In this document: positions 16,622 to 25,281 of the stretch, piece by piece
Layout of the letters: each line of letters begins with the position of its first letter
How positions within the stretch are numbered: position 1 is the first letter of the stretch
Origin: Gammaproteobacteria bacterium
Lineage (GTDB): Bacteria; Pseudomonadota; Gammaproteobacteria; Steroidobacterales; Steroidobacteraceae
Assembly (NCBI GenBank): GCA_013289615.1
Contig: JABCZO010000011.1
Coordinates: 50,678-114,677, forward strand
Direction of reading: 5' to 3'
DNA length: 64,000 bases
Notes under the pieces: generated by a model
The model's database searches: none
What the model saw: the letters and a program-made list of their open reading frames with translations, nothing else
Told to the model about the DNA's origin: nothing
Made by a program: the position numbers and the translations under genes

Positions 16622-18640
16622 ATGCCCCTGTTCAGTCACCCGGTGGTGGCGTCCTTGCGCGCCTCGGACACCGGCAAGATTGTCTCCGCCCGCCAAGCGG
16701 TACGCCTGATTCGTGACGGAGACACCATTGCAACCAGTGGTTTTGTCGGTATCGGTTTCCCGGAGAACATCGCCGTTGCGCTCGAGGAGCTTTTCATGGA
16801 AAGCGAGGGTGGCAACCTGCAAGGTTTGGGAGTACCACGCAACTTGACGCTGGTGTATGCCGCCGGGCAGGGCGACGGCAAGGATCGCGGCCTCAATCAT
16901 CTGGGTCATGATGGATTGGTTGCTCGCGTCATCGGTGGTCACTGGGCCCTTGTGCCGAAGCTCCAGGAGCTTGCCGTCGGTAACCGGATTGAGGCCTACA
17001 ACCTACCGCAGGGGGTGATCACGCATATGTTTCGCGATATCGCCGCTGGCAAACCGGGAACGCTGACTCGGGTGGGACTCGGGACCTTCGTCGATCCACG
17101 TTTTGGCGGCGGCAAGCTCAATGAGCGGACCAAAACGGAGCTCGTCCGCCTGATGGAAATCGACGGCGAGGAATTCCTGTTTTACAAGGCCTTCCCGATC
17201 CACGTTGGCATTATTCGCGGAACCACGGCCGACCCCGACGGCAATATCACGATGGAGAGGGAGGCGCTGACGCTGGAATCGCAGGCCATCGCGATGGCCG
17301 CGCACAATTCCGGCGGTATCGTCATTGCCCAGGTCGAACGGGTCGCGGAGCGCGGCACTCTGAACTCGCGTCAGGTCAAGATTCCCGGCCTATTGGTGAA
17401 CTGCGTGGTCGTCGCTGAGAAGCCCGAGTACCACATGCAGACCTTCATAGAACAGTACAGTCCCGCCTTCTCAGGTGAACTTAAAGTGCCGATTTGGTCG
17501 CTTGCGCCGATGCCAATGAGCGTGCGAAAGGTCATCGCCCGCCGGGCGGCGCTGGAACTCAAGGCCAATGCGGTGGTGAATCTTGGCATCGGTATGCCGG
17601 AAGGCATCGCCTCGGTCGCGGCTGAAGAAAAGGTGATCGACCTGCTGACGATGACGGCAGAGCCGGGTGTGATCGGCGGCATACCGGCCGGTGGCCTCAA
17701 CTTCGGTGCGGCGGTGAATGCCCAGGCGATCATCGACCAACCAAGCCAATTCGATTTTTACGACGGCGGTGGCCTTGATATTGCCTTTCTCGGGCTTGCG
17801 CAGGCCGACCGCGAAGGCAATCTCAATGTATCTAAGTTCGGCCCTCGCCTCGCGGGGGCTGGAGGGTTCATCAATATCAGTCAGAACGCCAAGAAAGTCG
17901 TGTTCGTCGGCACTTTCACCTGCGGCAACCTGGAAGTAGAAATACGCAATGGACAGCTGACAATCCTCAACGATGGTCGCGCGATCAAGTTCGTCGACCA
18001 GGTCGAACATCGCACCTTCAGTGGGCCCGAAGCGGTTCGCCGCGGCACAATTGTGCTCTATATCACCGAGCGCTGCGTCTTCCGACTCTCTGCCCTTGGA
18101 CTCGAATTGATCGAAATTGCTCCGGGTATTGACGTCGATCGCGACATTCTTGCACATATGGACTTTCAGCCGCTGATCACTGTTGCACCGGCATTGATGA
18201 ACGAGCGCATCTTCGCCGACGGCCCAATGAATCTGCGTCCGGAACTGCTGGAGATGCCGTTTGAAGATCGTCTTTCCTACGATCCGGACGGAAACCTCTT
18301 CTTTGTCAATTTCGAGGGCCTCGGCGTGCGCAGCCAAGCCGATATCGATCGAATTCGTTCAGCCGTCGAACAAAGACTGAGCGCCGTCGGGCACAAGGTC
18401 TACGGCATCGTGAACTACGACCGCTTCACCATTTCGCCAGAGCTTACCGACGATTACATCAGCATGGTCAAGGGCCTGATGGACCGACACTACCTTGACG
18501 TAACCCGCTATACCTCCAGCACCTTTCTTCGGCTCAAACTTGGTGAAGCGCTGGCTCGAGGCCATGTCGCACCGCATCTGTATTCGACCGCGGTGGAGGC
18601 GCAGGTAAGTCTGGAAACCGGCCGACATTCTGATCAGTAG
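16622..18640 (+). CDS. Acyl-CoA:acetate/3-ketoacid CoA-transferase with C-terminal extension
   Basis: A 672-residue enzyme whose first ~520 residues fuse the alpha and beta domains of family I CoA-transferases (YdiF/propionate CoA-transferase type). [10 protein letters not shown] and [18 protein letters not shown] belong to the alpha half; [12 protein letters not shown] and [18 protein letters not shown], with the catalytic Glu in AEPG, to the beta half. It moves CoA between short-chain acyl-CoA and acids such as acetate, propionate or acetoacetate. Residues about 525-672 form an extra soluble domain ([15 protein letters not shown], ...[24 protein letters not shown]) absent from standard enzymes. 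The start ATG has GGAAGGAG upstream. It is divergent from the AtoE-like permease, a sensible pair for short-chain fatty acid use. Confidence 0.88.
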   Translation: MPLFSHPVVASLRASDTGKIVSARQAVRLIRDGDTIATSGFVGIGFPENIAVALEELFMESEGGNLQGLGVPRNLTLVYAAGQGDGKDRGLNHLGHDGLVARVIGGHWALVPKLQELAVGNRIEAYNLPQGVITHMFRDIAAGKPGTLTRVGLGTFVDPRFGGGKLNERTKTELVRLMEIDGEEFLFYKAFPIHVGIIRGTTADPDGNITMEREALTLESQAIAMAAHNSGGIVIAQVERVAERGTLNSRQVKIPGLLVNCVVVAEKPEYHMQTFIEQYSPAFSGELKVPIWSLAPMPMSVRKVIARRAALELKANAVVNLGIGMPEGIASVAAEEKVIDLLTMTAEPGVIGGIPAGGLNFGAAVNAQAIIDQPSQFDFYDGGGLDIAFLGLAQADREGNLNVSKFGPRLAGAGGFINISQNAKKVVFVGTFTCGNLEVEIRNGQLTILNDGRAIKFVDQVEHRTFSGPEAVRRGTIVLYITERCVFRLSALGLELIEIAPGIDVDRDILAHMDFQPLITVAPALMNERIFADGPMNLRPELLEMPFEDRLSYDPDGNLFFVNFEGLGVRSQADIDRIRSAVEQRLSAVGHKVYGIVNYDRFTISPELTDDYISMVKGLMDRHYLDVTRYTSSTFLRLKLGEALARGHVAPHLYSTAVEAQVSLETGRHSDQ

Positions 18641-18732
18641 AGGGTAAGGAGGGACTTCGGTTCGCACTATCGCGCGCCGTAGTTTCCGCGCCTGACGGCA
18701 TTGCGGCCGAGCGAGGGCCTCGGGGTCGTCTC

Positions 18733-19134
18733 TTAGCGCGCCGTGATCAACCCATACACCAGTACCCCAATTGCGCAGATCAGCAGAACGGCACCCATTG
18801 TCGTCACGGTGTTGCCGATGGATGCGTGGTCCGGCTGTCCGATGATCATGTGGATGAAAAAACCTCCCGATTGAGCCAGGATGCCGACAAACAGCGCTGC
18901 GCACGCTGCGTGCTTGACCACAGGGGATAACATTGTCTTGTCCATGAACGTGTAATACAGCAGCGACATCAGTAACAGCACCCCGGCATGAGCGTGCCCG
19001 GCACGAAACCAGGTCACTTGGAATGGTGTCAGGGCGTTACCGCGATTGATGAGCTGGAGGAGCGAGTAGCCGCCGTACATCACGGTCGGCAGCGCAATCC
19101 AAGCCAAGATGATCCACACGCGCAGCCCGCTCAT
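18733..19134 (-). CDS. Four-helix membrane protein of unknown function
   Basis: A 133-residue protein starting MSGLRVWIILAWIALPTVMYGG; GGGAGGA lies upstream at good distance, which favours this start over one six codons earlier. Four hydrophobic helices are visible (about 5-27, 42-64, 76-98, 110-131). Helix 2 contains a His-rich face (FRAGHAHAGVLLLMSLLYY) and helix 3 ends in FFIHMIIGQPDHAS, a pattern reminiscent of heme or metal binding, but I cannot assign a family. Convergent with the acyl-CoA transferase. Confidence 0.7.
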   Translation of the reverse strand: MSGLRVWIILAWIALPTVMYGGYSLLQLINRGNALTPFQVTWFRAGHAHAGVLLLMSLLYYTFMDKTMLSPVVKHAACAALFVGILAQSGGFFIHMIIGQPDHASIGNTVTTMGAVLLICAIGVLVYGLITAR

Positions 19135-19454
19135 CTGTGCGTCCTCCCACATCCAGGGCCTGGTGGAAAATTCTCGCCAACATTCAATTGTATTACCACG
19201 CTGCTGCCGCTGGCGACTACCGAACCAGGCTCCTCGCGGACCTGGATCCGAACGGCGAGTATCCTGCCGCCGGTCTCTGCGGCCTCGGCCGCGGCGCGTG
19301 CAGCGGTGCGCGAGCGTTGAAGATTCAATGGTTTATGGGTGCCGCCGGGGGCGATGGTGGCGGCGGTCGAGCCCATGCGGGTACGAAAGCGGCCGAGCGG
19401 CGACGCGGCGAGCTAAAATGCCGCCTCAGTCCTCACGATGGATGAGCGCGATTC
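19135..19454. other. Intergenic region without a convincing gene
   Basis: Contains upstream sequence for the divergent membrane-protein gene and the DUF2058 gene. Several short GC-rich frames on both strands are open, one of them 81 codons long on the minus strand, but none has a plausible ribosome site or recognisable domain. No RNA gene or strong repeat seen. Confidence 0.5.
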
Positions 19455-20003
19455 ATGAGCATGTCGCTGCGCGATCAGCTGCTGCAGGCCGGGCTGGTCA
19501 ACGAAAAGCAGGCCAGGGAGGCGGAACGCCAACAGCAGCAGCAACTGCAGGGACGGCAGCGATTGCCGAAGCAGCAGCGCTCACAGCCTTCCGAACAGGA
19601 GCTCGCGACGCGCAAAGCGCAGCAGGCCAAGGCGGCCCGCGACGCGCAGCTCAATCGCCAGCAGAAGGACAAGGCCGAGCGCAGAGCCCGGCTGGCACAG
19701 GTGCGGCAGTTGATCGAGCAGCATCGGCTGCCGAAGCCCGACTGTGAGCAGTTCTACAACTTTGTCGACGGCAACAAGATCCGTCGCATCGCCGCCGATG
19801 CTCCGATGCGTGAACGGCTGGCTCGGGGCGAGATCGCCATCGTGCGCTATGACGCCGGCTACGAATGGGTGCCGGCCGCCACCGCCGCGCGTATCCGCGA
19901 ACGCGACCAGCGTGCGGTGGTTGCCGACGGCAGCGCGACGGATAGCACCCGCGGCGACGATGCCTACCAGGCGTTTGGCGTTCCCGACGATCTGATGTGG
20001 TGA
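19455..20003 (+). CDS. DUF2058 family protein (YaiL-like)
   Basis: A 182-residue cytoplasmic protein. The start MSMSLRDQLLQAGLVNEKQAREAERQ is the family's standard opening. Residues 15-90 are Gln/Lys/Arg-rich and predicted helical/coiled coil (REAERQQQQQLQGRQRLPKQ, KAQQAKAARDAQLNRQQKDK). The conserved globular part follows: YNFVDGNKIRRIAADAPMRERLARGEIAIVRYDAGYEWVPAATAARIRERD. Family members are known as nucleoprotein/polynucleotide-associated enzyme-like proteins of unknown activity. The stop overlaps the likely GTG start of the TraB/GumN gene, so translation is probably coupled. Confidence 0.92.
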   Translation: MSMSLRDQLLQAGLVNEKQAREAERQQQQQLQGRQRLPKQQRSQPSEQELATRKAQQAKAARDAQLNRQQKDKAERRARLAQVRQLIEQHRLPKPDCEQFYNFVDGNKIRRIAADAPMRERLARGEIAIVRYDAGYEWVPAATAARIRERDQRAVVADGSATDSTRGDDAYQAFGVPDDLMW

Positions 20004-20887
20004 CAGCGCGCGGCGTTGCCTTGCGACTGCTGGCCGCAGCGTGGCTGCTGTTGGCCGCCGCCGCGGACGCTCGCGCCGACGCCGGCCATCACATCCTGTG
20101 GGAGGTCAAGGGCACACACAACACCGTCTACCTGCTCGGCTCGGTGCACATGCTCAAGGCCGCCGCCAGCGCGCTGCCGTCCGAAGCGCTGCGCGCCTAC
20201 GCCGCATCGAAGGTACTGGTGATGGAACTCGATCTGAACGGTGCCGGTGCCGAGTCGCTGCTCGAGTCCGGCGCCGAACTGGAAACGCTGCCGGAAGGCC
20301 AGACGCTGGCGCAGGCCGTGGGGCCGCAGCTGTACGCGCAGCTGCTCGCGCGCGCGCAGCCGCTCGGACTCGAGCCGGAGGTGATCAGCCATTTCCAACC
20401 CTGGTTCGCAGCGCTGATGGTGCAGCAGCTCGAGCTGGCGCAGTCTGGCTTCGATGCCGCGGCCGGCGTGGACGAACAATTCGCGCTGATGGCGCAGGCC
20501 GATCAGAAGCCGATCATCGGTCTGGAAACCGCGGACGAGCAGCTCGGTTTCTTCGCGCACCTGTCGCTCGAGCAGCAGCGCCAGTTCCTGCGCTCCACGC
20601 TGCAGGATTCGGCTGGTGCCGAGAGCGAATCCAACGCGGTGGTGAGCGCCTGGCAGCACGGGGACACGGTCAAACTCGAGCAATTGCTGCGCGAGGGCAG
20701 CAAGGAATCCCCGGACCTGTATCGGCTGCTGACCACCGAGCGCAATCGCCGCTGGCTGCCGAAGATCACGCAGCTGTTCAATGGCGATGACAACTACCTG
20801 GTCATCGTCGGCGCGCTGCATCTGATCGGCCACGACGGCGTGATCGAACTGTTGCGGCGCCAGGGTTTCTCACCGGTACAGCATTGA
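19997..20887 (+). CDS. TraB/GumN (PrgY, Tiki-like) family protein
   Basis: A 296-residue exported protein with GTG start overlapping the DUF2058 stop and signal peptide LRLLAAAWLLLAAAADARA. The family signature GTHNTVYLLGSVHMLK (about 40-55, two glycine-histidine elements) and the C-terminal repeat NYLVIVGALHLIGHDGVIELLRRQGF are intact, as is VDEQFALMAQADQKPIIGLETADEQ in the centre. The fold is shared with erythromycin-esterase- and Tiki-type proteases, and bacterial members are thought to be metal-dependent proteases or pheromone regulators. The function here is unknown. Confidence 0.9.
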   Translation: MVTARGVALRLLAAAWLLLAAAADARADAGHHILWEVKGTHNTVYLLGSVHMLKAAASALPSEALRAYAASKVLVMELDLNGAGAESLLESGAELETLPEGQTLAQAVGPQLYAQLLARAQPLGLEPEVISHFQPWFAALMVQQLELAQSGFDAAAGVDEQFALMAQADQKPIIGLETADEQLGFFAHLSLEQQRQFLRSTLQDSAGAESESNAVVSAWQHGDTVKLEQLLREGSKESPDLYRLLTTERNRRWLPKITQLFNGDDNYLVIVGALHLIGHDGVIELLRRQGFSPVQH

Positions 20888-20998
20888 ACGCGGCTGCTAC
20901 CCGGGCGTGTTTGCTATCATCCAAGCTGCTCAAAGGACAGCGGCCACTGGTATGCCAAAGCGGCGGCCGCCAACCACCTGCTGTGAACAGATAACGCC

Positions 20999-21886
20999 AT
21001 GAATCCTCCCTCGGTGCCGCTGCCACCGGCGGCTAAGCGCTGGCTGACGCCGGTGGAACTGGTTGTGCTGGGGGCGATCTGGGGTGCGTCGTTCCTGTTC
21101 ATGCGCGTCTCGGCTTCGGATTTCGGCGCTTTCGCACTGGTAGAGATCCGGCTCGCGCTCGGCGCGCTGATCCTGCTGCCATTCACCTGGCAGGCGCGCG
21201 CGTCGCTCGCGCTCGCCGGCTGGTGGCGGCTGGCCGGCATCGGTGCGATCAATTCGGCGATGCCGTTTGCGCTGTTCGCATGGGGCGCGCAGCGCGCGCC
21301 GGCCGGCATCGGTGCCATTACCAATTCGATGACGGTGCTATTCACCGCACTGGTCGCGTTCCTGCTGTATCGGGAGCGTATCAGCGTGTTGCGCTCGATC
21401 GGCCTGTGCGCCGGTTTTGCCGGTGTCGCGGTGCTGGCCAGCGGCAAGGTCGGTGGTGCCAGCGTCTGGCCCGCGGTGCTGGCCGGGACGCTGGCCGCGC
21501 TGCTGTACGCCTTCGGCGCGAATCTGATCCGCCGCTCGCTGGTCGGCATTCCGGCCAGCGCGGTGGCCGGCGCAACCCTGCTGTGCGCCAGTGCACTGAT
21601 GTCGCCGCTGGCAATTGCCACCTGGCCCAGGGCGCCGATCGGCGTGGCGTCCTGGATCAGTGCGGTGCTGCTCGGTGTGGTGTGCACCGGGGCTGCCTTC
21701 GTGCTGTATTACCGGCTGATCCTTCGCATCGGCGCGCCGCGCGCGGCGACCGTCACCTATCTGATTCCGCTGTTTGGCGTGATCTGGGCCTGGCTGCTGC
21801 TGGGTGAAGCCCTGACCGCGAGCATGGTGGTGGCAGGGACGCTGATACTGGGTGGCGTCGCCTTGAGCCAGCAGCGCACACGCTAG
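20999..21886 (+). CDS. EamA/DMT-family permease
   Basis: A 295-residue inner-membrane protein with ten predicted helices arranged as two EamA repeats (about 18-145 and 155-290). Motifs include LGAIWGASFLFMRVS near the first helix, AITNSMTVLFTALVAFLLYRERI at the end of repeat one and ATVTYLIPLFGVIWAWLLLGEAL at the end of repeat two. Drug/metabolite transporters of this type export amino acids or metabolites; the substrate is not readable. It starts at an ATG after a 111-base gap and is convergent with the sugar symporter, 18 bases away. Confidence 0.9.
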   Translation: MNPPSVPLPPAAKRWLTPVELVVLGAIWGASFLFMRVSASDFGAFALVEIRLALGALILLPFTWQARASLALAGWWRLAGIGAINSAMPFALFAWGAQRAPAGIGAITNSMTVLFTALVAFLLYRERISVLRSIGLCAGFAGVAVLASGKVGGASVWPAVLAGTLAALLYAFGANLIRRSLVGIPASAVAGATLLCASALMSPLAIATWPRAPIGVASWISAVLLGVVCTGAAFVLYYRLILRIGAPRAATVTYLIPLFGVIWAWLLLGEALTASMVVAGTLILGGVALSQQRTR

Positions 21887-21904
21887 GCGATCGAGCGCGC
21901 AGCG

Positions 21905-23467
21905 CTACCAGAACACCGCGTACAGTGCGATCAGGACCACGATGACCATCGCGGAGGCGACATTGAAGCCAGTGTCGGTCGAGTAATCGATGTTCTTCAG
22001 CTCGACCCGCAGCGCGGTAGTGCGCGGCGCCTGCAGCAGCGATAGCGCGACGGCTATGGCGAGGCACAGCAGGAACACCAGGCCCACCCGATCCATGAAC
22101 GGCAGCGACGGCCACGCGAGCTTGAATACGAACGACAGCAGCGCGGAGGCTACCGCGGCTACCAGCGCGCCGGTGGCGGTGGTGCGGTCCCAGAACATGC
22201 CCAGCAGGAAGATCACACAGATGCCCGGTGTGAAGAAGCCGGTGAATTCCTGGATGTACTGGAACGCCTGGTCGAAGCTGCCCAGCAGCGGCCTGGCTGC
22301 CAACATCGCAATGATCAGCGCACAGGCGGCAGCGCTGCGACCAATCAGCACCAGGCGTTGCTGCGAGGTCGCTGGCCGCAGCGGCTTGTAGACATCCATC
22401 GTGAAGATGGTCGCAATCGAATTGACCTTCGATCCCAGCGAGGCCACGATCGCCGCCAGCAGCGCGGCGAACACCAGGCCGAGGATGCCAGGTGGCAGCA
22501 TCGCCATCAGGTGCGGATAGGCTTCATCCGCGCGCGCCAGATTGGGCGCCAGCGCCACGGCCGCGATGCCCGGCAGCACGATGATCACCGGCATCAGCAA
22601 TTTAAGAAATGACGCGAGCACGATGCCCTTCTGCGCCTCGCGGATGCTCTTGGCGCCGAGCGTGCGCTGGATGATGTATTGATTGAAGCCCCAATACGAG
22701 ACATTCATCACCCACATGCCGCCCAGCAGCACCGACAGGCCCGGCAGGTCCTTGTAGTTCGGGTTGCTCGCCGGCAGGATCATGTGAAAGCGTTCGGGAA
22801 AACGCGTCGTCAGGATGTGAAAACCTGCCACGATACCGTCGCCACCGGAAATTCGGTTCAGCGACATCGAGCAGATGATCAGACCACCGAGCACCAGCAG
22901 CGACACCTGGACGATGTCGGTCAGCGCCACCGCCTTGAGTCCGCCGTAGAGCGCGTAAGCACCGGCAAATACGCCCAGCATCACCAGCGCCGACTGCAGC
23001 GCAATGCCGGTGACAGTATGCACCGCAGTGGCGCCGAGCCACAGGATGGCCGTCAGGTTCACGAACACGTAGACACCGAGCCAGAATATCGCCATCACCG
23101 TGCGCACAGTCGGGCTGTAGCGCTTTTCAAGGAACTCGGGCATCGTGTAGATGCCGTTCTTCAGGAAGATCGGTACGAAGTACTTGCCGACGATGATCAG
23201 CGTCAGGGCCGCCATCCATTCATACGACGCTATCCCGAGCCCGATCACGTAGCCGGAACCGGACATGCCGATGATCTGCTCGGCCGAGATGTTGGCGGCG
23301 ATCAGCGAGGTGCCGATCGCCCACCACGGCAACGCGCGGCTGGCCAGAAAGTAGTCCTGCGCGTCCTTGCGATGGTGATTCTTCTCGCGCGACACCCATT
23401 GAGCGAGCACGAAGATCGACACCGCGTAGATGGCGACGATGACGGTGTCGATGGTCGATAATGTCAC
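21905..23467 (-). CDS. Sodium/sugar symporter (SSS family, SGLT-like)
   Basis: A 520-residue inner-membrane symporter with about 14 helices. DYFLASRALPWWAIGTSLIAANISAEQIIGMSGSGY is the SSS N-terminal signature, and sodium-site and sugar-gate regions around YTMPEFLEKRYSPTVR and MNVSYWGFNQYIIQRTL match vSGLT-type sodium/galactose-glucose carriers. GSKVNSIATIFTMDVYKPLRP also fits the subfamily. It lies directly downstream of dgoK-dgoA on the same strand (63 bases after dgoA), so it probably imports the hexose or aldonate that these enzymes finish degrading. Confidence 0.9.
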   Translation of the reverse strand: MTLSTIDTVIVAIYAVSIFVLAQWVSREKNHHRKDAQDYFLASRALPWWAIGTSLIAANISAEQIIGMSGSGYVIGLGIASYEWMAALTLIIVGKYFVPIFLKNGIYTMPEFLEKRYSPTVRTVMAIFWLGVYVFVNLTAILWLGATAVHTVTGIALQSALVMLGVFAGAYALYGGLKAVALTDIVQVSLLVLGGLIICSMSLNRISGGDGIVAGFHILTTRFPERFHMILPASNPNYKDLPGLSVLLGGMWVMNVSYWGFNQYIIQRTLGAKSIREAQKGIVLASFLKLLMPVIIVLPGIAAVALAPNLARADEAYPHLMAMLPPGILGLVFAALLAAIVASLGSKVNSIATIFTMDVYKPLRPATSQQRLVLIGRSAAACALIIAMLAARPLLGSFDQAFQYIQEFTGFFTPGICVIFLLGMFWDRTTATGALVAAVASALLSFVFKLAWPSLPFMDRVGLVFLLCLAIAVALSLLQAPRTTALRVELKNIDYSTDTGFNVASAMVIVVLIALYAVFW

Positions 23468-23530
23468 AGCGAGCCCCCCCGGTTCATTATGCTCGTGCGC
23501 CAGGCGGCGGCCGTGCGCGTCAGGCGCATG

Positions 23531-24166
23531 TTAGAGAAGCTGAGCGCGCGCGTCTGCCAGCGCGCGCATCAGGCGCTTTGCGCGAGCATCGATCTGGTCC
23601 AGGCTGTACTCGGGACGAAACAGCTCGGAGCCGAAGCCAAAGCCGGCGGCGCCGGCGGCCAGCCACGCCGCGATGTCGGCGGCGCCGATGCCGCCGACCG
23701 GCAATACGCGCACCGCTGCCGGCAGCACGCCCCTGAGTGCCTGCAGATGGGCCGGGCCGTAGCTGACCGCCGGAAACAGCTTCAGTTCGCAGGCCCCCGC
23801 AGCGATCGCCTGGAAAGCTTCAGTCGCGCTCGCCACGCCCGGCATCACGCGCATCCCGAGTGTCAGCGCGGCGCGTATCACCGACGAATCGCAATTAGGC
23901 GCCACCACCAGGCGGCCGCCGGCCTCATGCGCGCGTTTTACCTGCTGCGCATCCAGCACGGTGCCGGCGCCGATCAGGCAATCGGCGAGTTGCAGCGCCG
24001 CCAGTTTTGCGATGCTGGTGAATGGATCGGGCGAATTGAGCGGCACCTCGATGATGCGGATGCCGGCGCGGTGCAGGACCGCCGCCACGTCGCTGGCGCG
24101 TGCCGAGGTGAGACCGCGCAGGATGGCAACGATCGTCGGTTCGCCGGGCGGGGAGTCAGCCATCAT
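23531..24166 (-). CDS. dgoA: 2-dehydro-3-deoxy-6-phosphogalactonate aldolase
   Basis: A 211-residue class I aldolase of the KDPG/KDPGal family, cleaving 2-keto-3-deoxy-6-phosphogalactonate to pyruvate and glyceraldehyde 3-phosphate. PTIVAILRGL (Arg/Glu region), IRIIEVPLNSPDPFTSI, LIGAGTVLDAQQV, CELKLFPA with the Schiff-base Lys, and LPVGGIGAADIAAW phosphate loop are conserved; VPLNSP favours the galactonate over the gluconate enzyme. The start overlaps the dgoK stop by about 11 bases, so the two are translationally coupled. The upstream steps (galactose dehydrogenase, galactonate dehydratase) are not in this window. Confidence 0.9.
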   Translation of the reverse strand: MMADSPPGEPTIVAILRGLTSARASDVAAVLHRAGIRIIEVPLNSPDPFTSIAKLAALQLADCLIGAGTVLDAQQVKRAHEAGGRLVVAPNCDSSVIRAALTLGMRVMPGVASATEAFQAIAAGACELKLFPAVSYGPAHLQALRGVLPAAVRVLPVGGIGAADIAAWLAAGAAGFGFGSELFRPEYSLDQIDARAKRLMRALADARAQLL

Positions 24167-25112
24167 TGGCTACGGCTTGTTGCGACAACAGCCGATGGAC
24201 CTGCAGCAGGCCGTTCAGTGACGCGAGCGAGCCATCGATGACGTTGGTATCACAGTCCTGCGACACCAGCGCCCGGGCGTACAGGGCGGCGAGGCGGGTG
24301 GCCCCGATCAGCTGCACGCTGGTCCTCGCGGCGGAGGTAGCGAACAGGCGCACTGCGCCCTGTACGTCGCTGGCGATCAGCATGCCTGAAAGCAATGGCA
24401 TCGCTTCGTCGGAGTGCAGGTCGCCGGTGAGGCGGCGGCTGCGACACTCGAATAGCCGATGCAGCACACCGGCGGCCGGAAAGCGCTGAATCTGCATCAG
24501 TCCGTGGTCAAAGGCCGGCCCATCAATCGCGGCATGCAGATCCTGCCGCTGGCGTTCATCGTTGACCAGGATGCTGTGCTCGCACAGCACGGCGAACAGT
24601 TCGCCGGTCGGCGCGGTCAGAAATTCGCGCACACAGCCGTCCTCCAGCAGCACCCATTTGGTGTGCGTACCGGGCAGGCACAGCAGCTGCCGGCCGGAAG
24701 ACAGTGCCGGGTTCAGCCGTAGCGCGCCCAGGATCTGTGTTTCCTCGCCGCGCAGCACGTCCGGGGCGTTGAGCCGGTTGCGGCACGACAGCCCGGGAAC
24801 GATATGCACCAGGCCGTCGCGCAGCCCGACACAGGCCTGCGCGATCTGCTCCGGCCGAGCCGGGCACGGCAGGTAGGGTGCCTGGCGCCAGCCCAGGCTG
24901 GAACCGACCATGCCGCACAGGACCACGGGCAGCGAGCCGTACTCGCGCGTCCAGCCGCGCAGCAGCGTATCCAGCGTCTCGGGAAAGTCGCCGGCCACGT
25001 CCGCAGCGCCCGGACCGTCCAGAGCGGCCATCACGGTACCGTCTTCCTGGCACAGAAACAGCCGCAGATGGCTCGTGCCCCAGTCGCCCGCCACCAGCGC
25101 CGCCTGGCTCAT
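24156..25112 (-). CDS. dgoK: 2-dehydro-3-deoxygalactonokinase
   Basis: A 318-residue kinase that phosphorylates 2-keto-3-deoxygalactonate for the De Ley-Doudoroff route. I chose the ATG giving MSQAALVAGDWGTSHLRLFL, with the DWGTS nucleotide-binding loop near the N-terminus as in the family; upstream in-frame codons are not conserved. LPVVLCGMVGSSLGWRQAPYLPCP, VLRGEETQILGAL and LCLPGTHTKWV (phosphate-2 type loop with catalytic-region residues) are intact. The order dgoK-dgoA-symporter on the minus strand makes a compact catabolic operon. No regulator gene of the GntR or IclR type is seen next to it. Confidence 0.92.
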   Translation of the reverse strand: MSQAALVAGDWGTSHLRLFLCQEDGTVMAALDGPGAADVAGDFPETLDTLLRGWTREYGSLPVVLCGMVGSSLGWRQAPYLPCPARPEQIAQACVGLRDGLVHIVPGLSCRNRLNAPDVLRGEETQILGALRLNPALSSGRQLLCLPGTHTKWVLLEDGCVREFLTAPTGELFAVLCEHSILVNDERQRQDLHAAIDGPAFDHGLMQIQRFPAAGVLHRLFECRSRRLTGDLHSDEAMPLLSGMLIASDVQGAVRLFATSAARTSVQLIGATRLAALYARALVSQDCDTNVIDGSLASLNGLLQVHRLLSQQAVANDG

Positions 25113-25281
25113 CAGCGCGATGCCCGGTCCACGGTGCGGCCGCTGGCCGCGGTCAGACACTCCAGATCACAGCTCCGATTGGCCCGCATGACGGTCTCGA
25201 TGGCGTGGGTAGTAGCCGCAAGTGTACTGCGGCGGCCAACTGTTGCGGTGCCTGTCGAGGGCGCGGACTCGCGGGTGCGGG

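Noticed and set aside
25113..25281. Possible gene fragment upstream of dgoK (end of a 111-codon minus frame)
   Set aside because: The stretch ending in LECLTAASGRTVDRASR has a protein-like feel but no start, ribosome site or family I can name.
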